NCBI GenBank assembly: GCA_025450075.1 | Contig: JANWIC010000010.1 | Coordinates: forward strand, 1 to 32,418 | DNA: 32,418 bases | Reading direction: 5' to 3' | Source: Patescibacteria group bacterium | GTDB taxonomy: Bacteria; Patescibacteriota; Dojkabacteria; JAKAPS01 | Shown here: positions 15,647-23,202 of the stretch, piece by piece | Layout: each line of letters opens with the position of its first letter | Position numbering within the stretch: the first letter of the stretch is position 1 | Notes under the pieces: generated by a model | What the model saw: only the letters and a program-made list of their open reading frames with translations | The model's database searches: none | What the model was told of the DNA's origin: nothing | Program-made: the position numbers and the translations under genes

Positions 15647-15849
15647 TTATAGGTATAGCTGCATTACATGTTTCCGAATTTCTAAATCGGGATCATTTGA
15701 AAGTTTATTTATATCCTTTCTATTTCTTTCATGCATTCTACCAGATACTATTGTGCCAAAATTACTTTTAATTTTGCATTAAGATGTACAGATAAACTTC
15801 TTGATTGGAGAACTTTAATAGAAGAATATTCTGATGCTTTATCACTCAT
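15647..15849 (-). pseudogene. Small ORF split by a frame change
   Basis: A good ribosome binding site (AAGGAAAGGGG) precedes an ATG at 15849, 28 bases after the Mpl-like stop. This frame gives 33 residues (MSDKASEYSS...KVILAQ) and stops at 15748. An overlapping frame from about 15779 to 15647 encodes SNFGTIVSGRMHERNRKD and LSNDPDLEIRKHVM. Joined by a one-base shift in the A-rich stretch near 15770, they would make one plausible protein of about 67 residues. This could be a true frameshift, a sequencing error in a homopolymer, or a recoding site. No family is recognised. Confidence 0.4.
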
Positions 15850-15877
15850 TTGTACCCCTTTCCTTAAATAATATATA

Positions 15878-17269
15878 TTAGTTTGCCGAACTAAAATAGT
15901 TAATGAGGCCACCAAAATTACCTGATGACATAAAAAGAAGAATATCCCCTTCATTTATTTCACTTTCAATTTCTTGTTTTAAAGCGTCAAATGTATCGAA
16001 ACCGCATGCATCGTGTCCAATTGCTTGAGCAATATCATTGGATGTGACACGAGAATCTTCAGGTACTGCATCAGGATGATACACGGGTGCCACATATATC
16101 TTATCAGCATCATCAAAATATCCAGTATATCCCTCAAGACTATCTTTCAGACGGGATGAGAGTGTATGCGGTTCGAAAACAGCCATAATCTTTTGATGAG
16201 GAAATCTTTCTTTGACAGCAGCAATGCTGGCCGCTGCCTTTATTGGTGAATGGGCAAGATCGTCGATGACAATATATGGTTTTTCTTTTCGAATTTCAAG
16301 ACGACGTCTCACACCTTTAAATTCCTCAACTGTGCTTTGCAAAATTTCCATATCAATATCTAAATACATCCCAACTGCTATTCCCATTACAAGGTTCTGG
16401 ATATTATGTATTCCTATTATTGAAGTGAAAAATTCGTAGTGCTGTTCTCCAACCTGAATACGAAACCGTATACCATGAGCTTCATAAATATAGTCAATTA
16501 ATGAAGCATATACTTCTCGATCTGGATCCTTTATATCGGTATTTACAACGAATATTTTTCTGCTATCTTCAAATCCTCCGGTTACTTTATCTATATTATC
16601 CCCATGTTTATTTACAAAAATACTACCATCTTCATGCATTAATTCAATTCCTTTTCTATATGCATTGATATATTCGTCTTCGCTTTTATATATGTCAATA
16701 TGATCGTATTTTGCGGCATTGATGATAAAGATCGAGGGGTGATAATACAAAAATTTTGCGACAGGGTCAACTCGGGAATTAATATATTCATCTCCTTCAA
16801 TAACCGACCAATCAGAGTCGGTAATCCGAACTCCATCTGAAAAATTTAATGGAATCCCACCAATTGCAAAAGTCGGATGCATACCAGCTTTTTCTAATAA
16901 TAATGAGATAAATGATGATATGGTAGTCTTTCCATAAGTTCCAGCAGCCACGATAGACTGAGGTTTTAAAACATATTCTTCAATAAATCCTGCATATCCT
17001 ACAAAATGTTTAATCCCTAATTCTTTTATTTTAAGATATTCTACATTATTTTGTAATATTGCTGGCCCAACAACAGCAATGTCGATATCACCGGTGATAT
17101 GTTCAGTCTTAAATCCAACTTTTATAGGTATATTATGTTCCTGCAAATAGGTGCTGATAGGAGGATAGAATCCTTTATCTGAACCTTCAACCTCATGGCC
17201 TTTTTCCTGCATACTGACCGCAAGAGGTGCCATCATTACTCCGCAAATGCCAACGAAATATATTTTCAT
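15878..17269 (-). CDS. mpl: Mpl-like Mur ligase (UDP-MurNAc:tripeptide ligase)
   Basis: The 463-residue protein is a complete Mur ligase. Mpl in other bacteria attaches the recycled L-Ala-gamma-D-Glu-mDAP peptide to UDP-MurNAc using ATP. The N-terminal UDP-binding domain has IYFVGICGVMMAPLA and the Mpl-typical EGSDKGFYPPIST (28-40). The P-loop is GTYGKTT (110-116), with Tyr replacing the usual His. GDEYINSRVDPVAKF, KYDHIDIY, FKGVRRRLEIR and VIDDLAHSP match the Mpl rather than the MurC series. Its ATG overlaps the stop of the DUF1611 gene (ATGA). Whether the third residue is DAP cannot be told. Confidence 0.85.
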   Translation of the reverse strand: MKIYFVGICGVMMAPLAVSMQEKGHEVEGSDKGFYPPISTYLQEHNIPIKVGFKTEHITGDIDIAVVGPAILQNNVEYLKIKELGIKHFVGYAGFIEEYVLKPQSIVAAGTYGKTTISSFISLLLEKAGMHPTFAIGGIPLNFSDGVRITDSDWSVIEGDEYINSRVDPVAKFLYYHPSIFIINAAKYDHIDIYKSEDEYINAYRKGIELMHEDGSIFVNKHGDNIDKVTGGFEDSRKIFVVNTDIKDPDREVYASLIDYIYEAHGIRFRIQVGEQHYEFFTSIIGIHNIQNLVMGIAVGMYLDIDMEILQSTVEEFKGVRRRLEIRKEKPYIVIDDLAHSPIKAAASIAAVKERFPHQKIMAVFEPHTLSSRLKDSLEGYTGYFDDADKIYVAPVYHPDAVPEDSRVTSNDIAQAIGHDACGFDTFDALKQEIESEINEGDILLFMSSGNFGGLINYFSSAN

Positions 17270-18366
17270 AAAGTGTTTTCTAATACTATTTTTTCTACTG
17301 CACGGGCAATCTCTCCTGTCGGAAAACGAATCATATCTTCGACAGGAAGTCCTGTTTCATCTGTATATTGTTTCATGATTTCTTTTGCCTCCTGCTCAGG
17401 CATCCCATTTGAATTAACTGCAATCCCTATAAATTCTGGAATTCGAATTGGAAGTGCCATTTCCTTGTATTTTGTTATCATTACTTGAGGAGCAGGTAAT
17501 TTAATTAGTTTTGAACCAATGGAATGTCTTCTTTGCGGACGTTGGATAAGGATTGCATGAGAAGGCATACCACCATGAAGTAACGCTAGTGATACAGGTG
17601 CATATCCCGGATGGAATATTCCTCCCTGTCCTTCTATTACAAGAAAACGGTTATCAGGATCTGCTTCCAATACTAATTGCTCAACTGCTCCAGGCATAAA
17701 ATCACCTATTACCCTATCGATTGATATACCTTTTCCCTTAATCATAATTGCAGTCTGACCGGTTGCTAATAATTCTCCTTTTATTCCCTTTTGAGAAAGA
17801 AGCCTTTCAATTTCAAACCCCACAGTCATTTTTCCTATTGCAGCATCAGCTGCACAGGTCAGGATAATGGGTTTTTTCATTACATATGCTTTGCATGAAG
17901 CAACAGCTAATCCCTCTGGTGGAACCCGTACATCCCACATAGTTACTTGATGCTTGCATGCAAGCTCTTTAAGTTCGCTATCCTGATTTAATTCATAATG
18001 CATTCCGCTCATTATATGCATGCCATGTGAAATTGCTAATTTTATAACATTCTTTAATTCTCCGCTCATTTCACCACCGGATGGGGCAATTCCTATCATA
18101 AAGATATCGGGAATGTGAGATGGATTTCTTTGCAAATAGTGATCTAAGCTTTGATACAACATTACATCTGGACGAATGCCAAGTATCTCTTCTACATTTT
18201 GCTCTGTTGCACTGCTGTCTATTACTCCGACAATGTGCGTTTTCGCATACCGAAGATAACCATCAGCTGTTTTAGCACGCAAAGGGTATTGTTCTCTGCA
18301 TTTTCGTGAAAAAGCCTGGTCAGCATAGATAAGGACTGAATGGGTTTCAATTGTAAAATCAAACAT
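17266..18366 (-). CDS. DUF1611 (DgcN-like) P-loop protein
   Basis: The frame is open further upstream, but the ATG at 18366, overlapping the MurE-like stop by eight bases, is preferred and gives 366 residues. It matches DUF1611: N-terminal Rossmann-like part, then a P-loop CAADAAIGKMT (171-181; usually GTDCAVGKMT), LLATGQTAIMIKGKG (199-213), FLVIEGQGGIFHPGY (241-255) and LALLHGGMPSHAIL. A DUF1611 member (DgcN) has been reported to N-acetylate D-glutamate, and the family is often linked to dipeptide epimerases. Lying between two Mur ligases, it probably handles D-Glu or a D-Glu peptide. The biochemical role here is inference. Confidence 0.82.
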   Translation of the reverse strand: MFDFTIETHSVLIYADQAFSRKCREQYPLRAKTADGYLRYAKTHIVGVIDSSATEQNVEEILGIRPDVMLYQSLDHYLQRNPSHIPDIFMIGIAPSGGEMSGELKNVIKLAISHGMHIMSGMHYELNQDSELKELACKHQVTMWDVRVPPEGLAVASCKAYVMKKPIILTCAADAAIGKMTVGFEIERLLSQKGIKGELLATGQTAIMIKGKGISIDRVIGDFMPGAVEQLVLEADPDNRFLVIEGQGGIFHPGYAPVSLALLHGGMPSHAILIQRPQRRHSIGSKLIKLPAPQVMITKYKEMALPIRIPEFIGIAVNSNGMPEQEAKEIMKQYTDETGLPVEDMIRFPTGEIARAVEKIVLENTL

Positions 18367-19639
18367 GAGATTCTTTCTTATGTAGGTATTGTAAAGCAAT
18401 TTCTTCTTCATTCCAAGGGAGTTCATTCGTTCCGATACACATACTCTTTTCATGCCCTTTACCGAGAAATGCAAGAATTGTATCTGGCTTTGCAAGAGAA
18501 ATACACTTTGCAATTGCCACTTCTCGTGATGGAATCAAAAAAAGATTTTTGTTTAATTGAAACTTAATTTTATCAATTCCTTCTAATATATCATTAGCAA
18601 TACCATCAAATGTTTCATCTCTCGGATCTTCTGATGTAATGACAATAGTATCGCAAAATTGAGATGCATATTCTCCCATTGGTTTCCTTTTATTTTTATC
18701 TCTTTTACCTGCGCATCCAAACAATGCAATAATTTTTTTGTCAGGATAAGATGTTGTTAATGTTGAAAAGAACTGTAGAAATGCATTTGGCGTATGAGCA
18801 AAATCAATAATTACTTTAAAGGGTGTTTCTTGGATAACATTCATTCTTCCTGCAATATTTCGGGTTTTTTCAATACCAGTTACGATGCCGCTTATACTCA
18901 TCCCTAAATTAATAGAAACACTGACTGCACCAAGCGCATTTTGAATATTGTATCTTCCATTAAAATGGAGTGTTAGAGGAAAGGAGATATTCGATAGCTT
19001 CATATGCAGCTGGTATCCATCTTCCATATTTTTAATATCCCGTGCGAAATATATTGGAAAATCTTTATTCTTTTTAGTTTCATCAAGAGAGAAACCTATG
19101 ATTTGCAATTGCTTTCCGATATCTTTTGCCTTTTCTATTAAATATGTGAAATTGAGATCATCAGCATTTAGCACCAGAAAACCTTTTGGTTTAACCATTG
19201 AAATAATACGAGATTTTGCTTCCCGATATGCTTCAAAAGTCTTATGATAATCCAGATGTTCTGGAGTAATATTGGTTATGATTGCAGCATCTAAAAATAT
19301 CCCATGGGCACGAAATTGGTCAAGGCCATGGGATGTCAATTCAAGAACAACATACTCAATACCTTTCCTCTCCATTTTTGCAAGATTTTGGTAAATATCT
19401 TTGCTTGATGGAGTTGAAGTATGAAGCCCCGTATCAAAAATTTCATCGTCAATCTTTCCTCCTATTGTTGAGATAATGCCTGTGCGTTTTCCGCTCGCTT
19501 TTAGAATTTGGAAAAGCATTTCAGATGTGGTTGATTTGCCATCTGTACCAGTTACCCCTATGACATGCATTCCCTTAGTCGGATTTTTATACCAAAGACG
19601 GTATCCTAAAGAGCGAATTTTTCGTAATTGATGTTTCAT
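18359..19639 (-). CDS. murE: MurE-like Mur ligase without the N-terminal UDP-binding domain
   Basis: MurE adds the third stem-peptide residue to UDP-MurNAc-L-Ala-D-Glu. This 426-residue protein has the ATP-binding and C-terminal Mur domains: P-loop GTDGKSTT (31-38), ELTSHGLDQFR, TNITPEHLDYHKTFEAY with the region of the carbamylated Lys, GRYNIQNALGA, and C-terminal SEDPRDETF and GKGHEKS. The EDPR replaces the DAP-specific DNPR, so the amino acid added is uncertain. The P-loop starts at residue 31 instead of about 115, so the domain that grips the UDP-sugar is missing. Its ATG overlaps the sigma-factor stop by four bases (ATGA). Confidence 0.85.
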   Translation of the reverse strand: MKHQLRKIRSLGYRLWYKNPTKGMHVIGVTGTDGKSTTSEMLFQILKASGKRTGIISTIGGKIDDEIFDTGLHTSTPSSKDIYQNLAKMERKGIEYVVLELTSHGLDQFRAHGIFLDAAIITNITPEHLDYHKTFEAYREAKSRIISMVKPKGFLVLNADDLNFTYLIEKAKDIGKQLQIIGFSLDETKKNKDFPIYFARDIKNMEDGYQLHMKLSNISFPLTLHFNGRYNIQNALGAVSVSINLGMSISGIVTGIEKTRNIAGRMNVIQETPFKVIIDFAHTPNAFLQFFSTLTTSYPDKKIIALFGCAGKRDKNKRKPMGEYASQFCDTIVITSEDPRDETFDGIANDILEGIDKIKFQLNKNLFLIPSREVAIAKCISLAKPDTILAFLGKGHEKSMCIGTNELPWNEEEIALQYLHKKESHV

Positions 19640-20217
19640 ACTTGTTGTAATTGTTTTTTAAGTTTTTCACGAAGTCTTTGTAATCTTGTCCCGACATTTG
19701 TTTCACTAAGTCCTACAAGATTTGCTATCTGTTTATTAGACATATCTTCAAAGTACTTATAATATAGCAAGAATTGATCCTGCTCATCAAATTGCCTGAA
19801 GATTTCATATAATTGCTTTTCTTCTTCACTGACAATAATCTGCAGCTCAATTGATAATACATTATCTGCAACACTATCTTCTAACGTTGTACCAGACTCA
19901 TCATCACGTGAGAAAGACTGCTGCAAAGAAATTGCAGGTTCTCTCACATTCTTCTTTCGAAAATAATCATACAATGTATTTCGAGCTATCCGATAAAGCC
20001 AACTTTTCACACTAACACCTTCCCATTGAAATGTATCAATTCCCTTTAATGCTTTTTCAAAAGTTATGGAGGCCATGTCTTCAGCCGTCTCTTTATCCTT
20101 CACAAAACCATGAACATACCGTAAAATATCCTGATAATAGGTACGGTAAAAATAGTCGAAATACTTCTTATCCTTTTGGGCCTTTTTAGCAATTTCTGCC
20201 TCTTCTGATGGTTTCAT
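19636..20217 (-). CDS. ECF-type sigma-70 factor
   Basis: The 193-residue protein has only the sigma-2 and sigma-4 regions, as in ECF sigma factors. Sigma-2 (about 20-87) includes FYRTYYQDILRYVHGFV, ETAEDMASITFEKAL and SWLYRIARNTLYDYFRKK. Sigma-4 (about 125-190) includes FEDMSNKQIANLVGLSETNV and GTRLQRLREKLKKQL, a helix-turn-helix. No anti-sigma gene lies next to it. Both ends overlap their neighbours by four bases (ATGA), so it is locked into the translation of the Mur cluster. It probably directs transcription of envelope genes, perhaps including its own operon. Confidence 0.92.
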   Translation of the reverse strand: MKPSEEAEIAKKAQKDKKYFDYFYRTYYQDILRYVHGFVKDKETAEDMASITFEKALKGIDTFQWEGVSVKSWLYRIARNTLYDYFRKKNVREPAISLQQSFSRDDESGTTLEDSVADNVLSIELQIIVSEEEKQLYEIFRQFDEQDQFLLYYKYFEDMSNKQIANLVGLSETNVGTRLQRLREKLKKQLQQV

Positions 20218-21005
20218 TCTTCTTCGATGAATCTGTGAAAAATGGTCTGTATTTTATCTGAAGGGATTTCAAATGTATTCAATGCATTGCATGCATCATC
20301 AAATGAAATTTCAAAGTGTTTTGCAAGAGATACCGATGCGGTCAATAACGGATAGATAAACTCAGGGAATGATTTTTCAACAACACATACCTGTCCTGCA
20401 TGACCAAGCATAAAACTTTGCTTTTCTTCTACAAAATAGTAATCAGGAACAGGATCTTCTTTAATCCCAAAATATACAACTCCTTCTGTTTTTCCCTGTG
20501 CCAGACTTTTTGTTCGCATATTATCATTGTTCAAAACCAATATACCGTCGGGTTGCATTTTTTCAACTAAAAGCAGTTCCAGGTTTAACGAACCTGGATG
20601 AGAATTTAATACAATTACTGCTGAAGGGGATAAAAAACTCATCCAATATTTCATGATACCAGCATCATGACTGTTAATCTGGAGTACTAATATGCCACTA
20701 TTCGGTTTTAGAAAAAGAAGACGAGCAATTGCATGAGTTAAGGTAGTTATCCAGGCAAATGGGTTTGTTGGAACTTCATTAATTCCTAAAATTGTTAATG
20801 GAATGTCCCAGTCATATTGAGGAGAATGAATGATTCTCCTTACTTTTTTACCACTTCGTTTCAGAATTGTGAATACTGCTTCTCTTGCAATATCTGTTCC
20901 ATACCAGCCTCCGACTGCAATAATTTCTAATTGATGTTTGTTGACTGCAATGAGACAAAGTGATGTCAATATTCGTCTCAATCCTCTTCTAAAAAGTATC
21001 TTCAT
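20214..21005 (-). CDS. MurF-like protein with degenerate P-loop and no C-terminal domain
   Basis: The 263-residue protein aligns by eye with the central domain of MurF-type ligases found in CPR genomes. IIAVGGWYGTDIAREAVFTI corresponds to the MurF Walker A region (normally GSVGKTS), PQYDWDIPLTILGINEVPTN to the NNEIGVPLTIL segment, and AVIVLNSHPGSLNLELLL, PDGILVLNNDN and ACNALNTFEIPSDKIQ to later MurF parts. The P-loop Lys and Thr are replaced by Thr and Asp, and the whole C-terminal domain is missing, so ATP-dependent ligation is very unlikely. Its start lies inside the last codons of murA and its stop overlaps the sigma factor start. It may be a structural or regulatory pseudo-enzyme. Confidence 0.65.
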   Translation of the reverse strand: MKILFRRGLRRILTSLCLIAVNKHQLEIIAVGGWYGTDIAREAVFTILKRSGKKVRRIIHSPQYDWDIPLTILGINEVPTNPFAWITTLTHAIARLLFLKPNSGILVLQINSHDAGIMKYWMSFLSPSAVIVLNSHPGSLNLELLLVEKMQPDGILVLNNDNMRTKSLAQGKTEGVVYFGIKEDPVPDYYFVEEKQSFMLGHAGQVCVVEKSFPEFIYPLLTASVSLAKHFEISFDDACNALNTFEIPSDKIQTIFHRFIEEE

Positions 21006-22299
21006 AGACTGTCACATCTCCTCCAAGTTTTGTTAATATATCAGCTATATGGGGATATCCCCTGTTAATATGTTCAGTCGATCGTAAAATTGATTTGCCG
21101 GTTGCGGCAAGCATCGCTCCTAGAAACATTACTCCCGTCCTGATATCAGGACAAGTTAATTCTGCTCCAGTAAGCGGGGTTTTCCCATGTACAAGTACTC
21201 TGTGATCATCCAATACATTTACATTTGCACCCATGTTCCGTAACGAGTCTGCATGTCGAACACGTCCATTATATAACTTTTCGAAAAAAAGAAATTCCCC
21301 ATCAGCTTGCGTTGCAAGAGGAATAAAGATAGGTAACAAGTCAGTTGGGAATTTCGGCCACGTATCAGAATATATTCCGATATTTGCATAGATATTAAAT
21401 GATTCATTTAATTTCAAATCCTGTTCTGATCGTATATGTATCGTATTACCATCAAATTCCCACATAGTATTAAAATATTTTAACACAACTAATATTGGAC
21501 GAAGGTCTTCAGGAATGACATGATGAATCCGGATATCACCACCGGTAAGCAATGTATAAACAATAAAGGTTGCAATATATACATGGTCTTTTATAATACT
21601 GCCTTCCGCACCATGAAGAGATGCAACCTGGACAACATGCAACCTATTCGAACCTATCCCATGGATTTGTGCACCCATAAGCTGTAGGAACTGGCAAAGG
21701 TTTCGCACATGAGGCTCAGATGCAGCATTTTCGATTATGACTTCTCCGTCTCCTAAAACATTTAAAAGAATTGCATTCTCAGTTGCCGTTACACTTGTTT
21801 CATATAAGAAAATATGACGCTTTTGTCCGGTCATATCTTCCTTTTTTTGAATTAAAACTTCATCAGTACCTTGAATTGTTTCAACATTGTATCCTGACTG
21901 TTCAAACACATCAAAATGGGCTGCCATACTTCTCAATCCTATCCTGTCTCCTCCAGGTCTCGTACATTTGACCTTCCCAAATCGTACAAGAAGCGGAGCT
22001 AAAACTAAATTTCCTCCCCGAATTCTTGCATATTCATCATTATCAATGTTTGAGCTTGTTAAATGGGAAGGATCTATGGTTAAACTCTCCCCATGATTGG
22101 CAAAATTACCAACTGCTCCGGAATGTGAAATAATTTTAACCATTGTTCTCACATCTGAAATGGCAGGACAGCCATGGAGGGTACTGGTTTCATTACTCAA
22201 CAAAGTTGCAGCAATTATAGGAAGAACAGCATTTTTACTTCCTGCTGCTTCTATCTCGCCTTGAAGTGGATTTCCCCCTTGAATGATAAATGTAGCCAT
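20989..22299 (-). CDS. murA: MurA, UDP-GlcNAc enolpyruvyl transferase (Asp variant)
   Basis: MurA transfers enolpyruvate from PEP to UDP-GlcNAc, the first committed step of peptidoglycan synthesis. The 436-residue protein is full length, with AAGSKNAVLPIIAATLL (18-34, Lys22/Asn23), LVLAPLLVRFGKV, and the C-terminal DIRTGVMFLGAMLAATG. In the active-site loop the usual Cys115 of PGGCxIG is replaced by Asp118 (RPGGDRIG). The Cys-to-Asp change is known from mycobacterial and chlamydial MurA and is associated with fosfomycin insensitivity. The ATG is 22 bases from the stop of the upstream secreted protein and its end overlaps the MurF-like gene by 17 bases. Confidence 0.94.
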   Translation of the reverse strand: MATFIIQGGNPLQGEIEAAGSKNAVLPIIAATLLSNETSTLHGCPAISDVRTMVKIISHSGAVGNFANHGESLTIDPSHLTSSNIDNDEYARIRGGNLVLAPLLVRFGKVKCTRPGGDRIGLRSMAAHFDVFEQSGYNVETIQGTDEVLIQKKEDMTGQKRHIFLYETSVTATENAILLNVLGDGEVIIENAASEPHVRNLCQFLQLMGAQIHGIGSNRLHVVQVASLHGAEGSIIKDHVYIATFIVYTLLTGGDIRIHHVIPEDLRPILVVLKYFNTMWEFDGNTIHIRSEQDLKLNESFNIYANIGIYSDTWPKFPTDLLPIFIPLATQADGEFLFFEKLYNGRVRHADSLRNMGANVNVLDDHRVLVHGKTPLTGAELTCPDIRTGVMFLGAMLAATGKSILRSTEHINRGYPHIADILTKLGGDVTVYEDTF

Positions 22300-22321
22300 T
22301 ACCTCATAAGTGAATAAATCA

Positions 22322-23101
22322 TTATCTTATTCCTGAATCAATCGAAATATTATATGTTATCGTTGTTGAAGTTCCCTGTATATTGAGAGTATATGATTTT
22401 TGTCCAAAAACTTGCTGGGTAAAAGTAATTGTGTATGATCCACGATTAAGTGCTATTAAATAGTTTCCGTTTGCATCTGTTTGGGTACTATAGCTATTTC
22501 CAGAAGTATCAGTAAAAATTAAAACGAAATTCGCTTCTAGTTTTGTACAACTAACCCCTGACATACAAACTGGCCTAGTTGGCCCATATACAACTGTACC
22601 GCTTACCCGAACTTGCATACCGGTTTGGACTGTTGGAGTTGTTGCATTTAATGTAGGAGTTGGAGTTGGAGAAAGTGTGATAGTTACAGGTGGTAATGTT
22701 TTAATAATATCGTTAAATATTTGTGTTTGTTCAGTAATTCCAATGATGTTTTCTTGATTTATTACCGATACAACAATATTTTTTTGTACATTTTGTTTTA
22801 CAACTGGATCAGTGATTGAAGGAATAACTGAGATAGCAAGCTTGTCATGTTGGATAATATCGTTTTTTTTCAAACTTTGTTCCCCAGTCTTATTTGCATA
22901 CATAGTCTCTTCATTTGCAAGTACGACAGCTGCATCTGCTTTTTGACTAGGATTTGCCATAAAACTTAATTCAGCATTTTGAAAAGTTTCTTTAATAGGG
23001 AAAAGCGGACTGTTCGCATCAACAAAAAATGATACGTCCAATATTCCAAAAAGGATAATTCCAATAATAGAAATTGCTGTTATTACCAGAGCTTTCTTCA
23101 T
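22322..23101 (-). CDS. Membrane-anchored protein with carboxypeptidase-regulatory-like domain
   Basis: The ATG at 23101 (MKKALVITAISIIGIIL) is preferred because the promoter -10 box lies six bases before it, giving a leaderless message and 259 residues. A signal or anchor helix at 3-21 is followed by a helical extracellular part with AELSFMANPSQKADAAV, a Thr/Pro linker (TLSPTPTPTLNATTPT), and a C-terminal beta domain with GTVVYGP, SYSTQTDANGNYLIALNRGSY and YTLNIQGTS that matches carboxypeptidase regulatory-like/CNA-B folds. Two Cys in PVCMSGVSC may pair. It is the first gene of the leftward Mur chain. Confidence 0.72.
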   Translation of the reverse strand: MKKALVITAISIIGIILFGILDVSFFVDANSPLFPIKETFQNAELSFMANPSQKADAAVVLANEETMYANKTGEQSLKKNDIIQHDKLAISVIPSITDPVVKQNVQKNIVVSVINQENIIGITEQTQIFNDIIKTLPPVTITLSPTPTPTLNATTPTVQTGMQVRVSGTVVYGPTRPVCMSGVSCTKLEANFVLIFTDTSGNSYSTQTDANGNYLIALNRGSYTITFTQQVFGQKSYTLNIQGTSTTITYNISIDSGIR

Positions 23102-23107
23102 ATCCAT

Positions 23108-23136
23108 ATTATGCGGACAAACAGGCACAATGTCAA
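23108..23136 (-). promoter_or_regulatory. Leaderless promoter of the Mur chain
   Basis: On the minus strand a perfect TTGACA (23131-23136) and CATAAT (23108-23113) are spaced by 17 bases. The expected transcription start coincides with the ATG at 23101. Confidence 0.65.
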
Positions 23137-23148
23137 GGTTTTATTTTC

Positions 23149-23177
23149 TTTTCAAAGCTGTCCGTGTAGTATATAAT
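23149..23177 (+). promoter_or_regulatory. Promoter of the DUF4012 gene
   Basis: A perfect TATAAT at 23172-23177 is preceded by TTTTCA at 23149-23154 with 17-base spacing. It lies 25 bases before the ATG at 23203 and is divergent from the Mur-chain promoter. Confidence 0.55.
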
Positions 23178-23202
23178 AGGTACGCTTTGAATCTAAACTG
23201 TT

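Noticed and set aside
18367-18513. Longer N-terminus for the DUF1611 gene
   Set aside because: This extension lies within the MurE-like gene in another frame and has no family similarity; the ATG at 18366 overlapping the MurE stop fits the coupling pattern of the chain.
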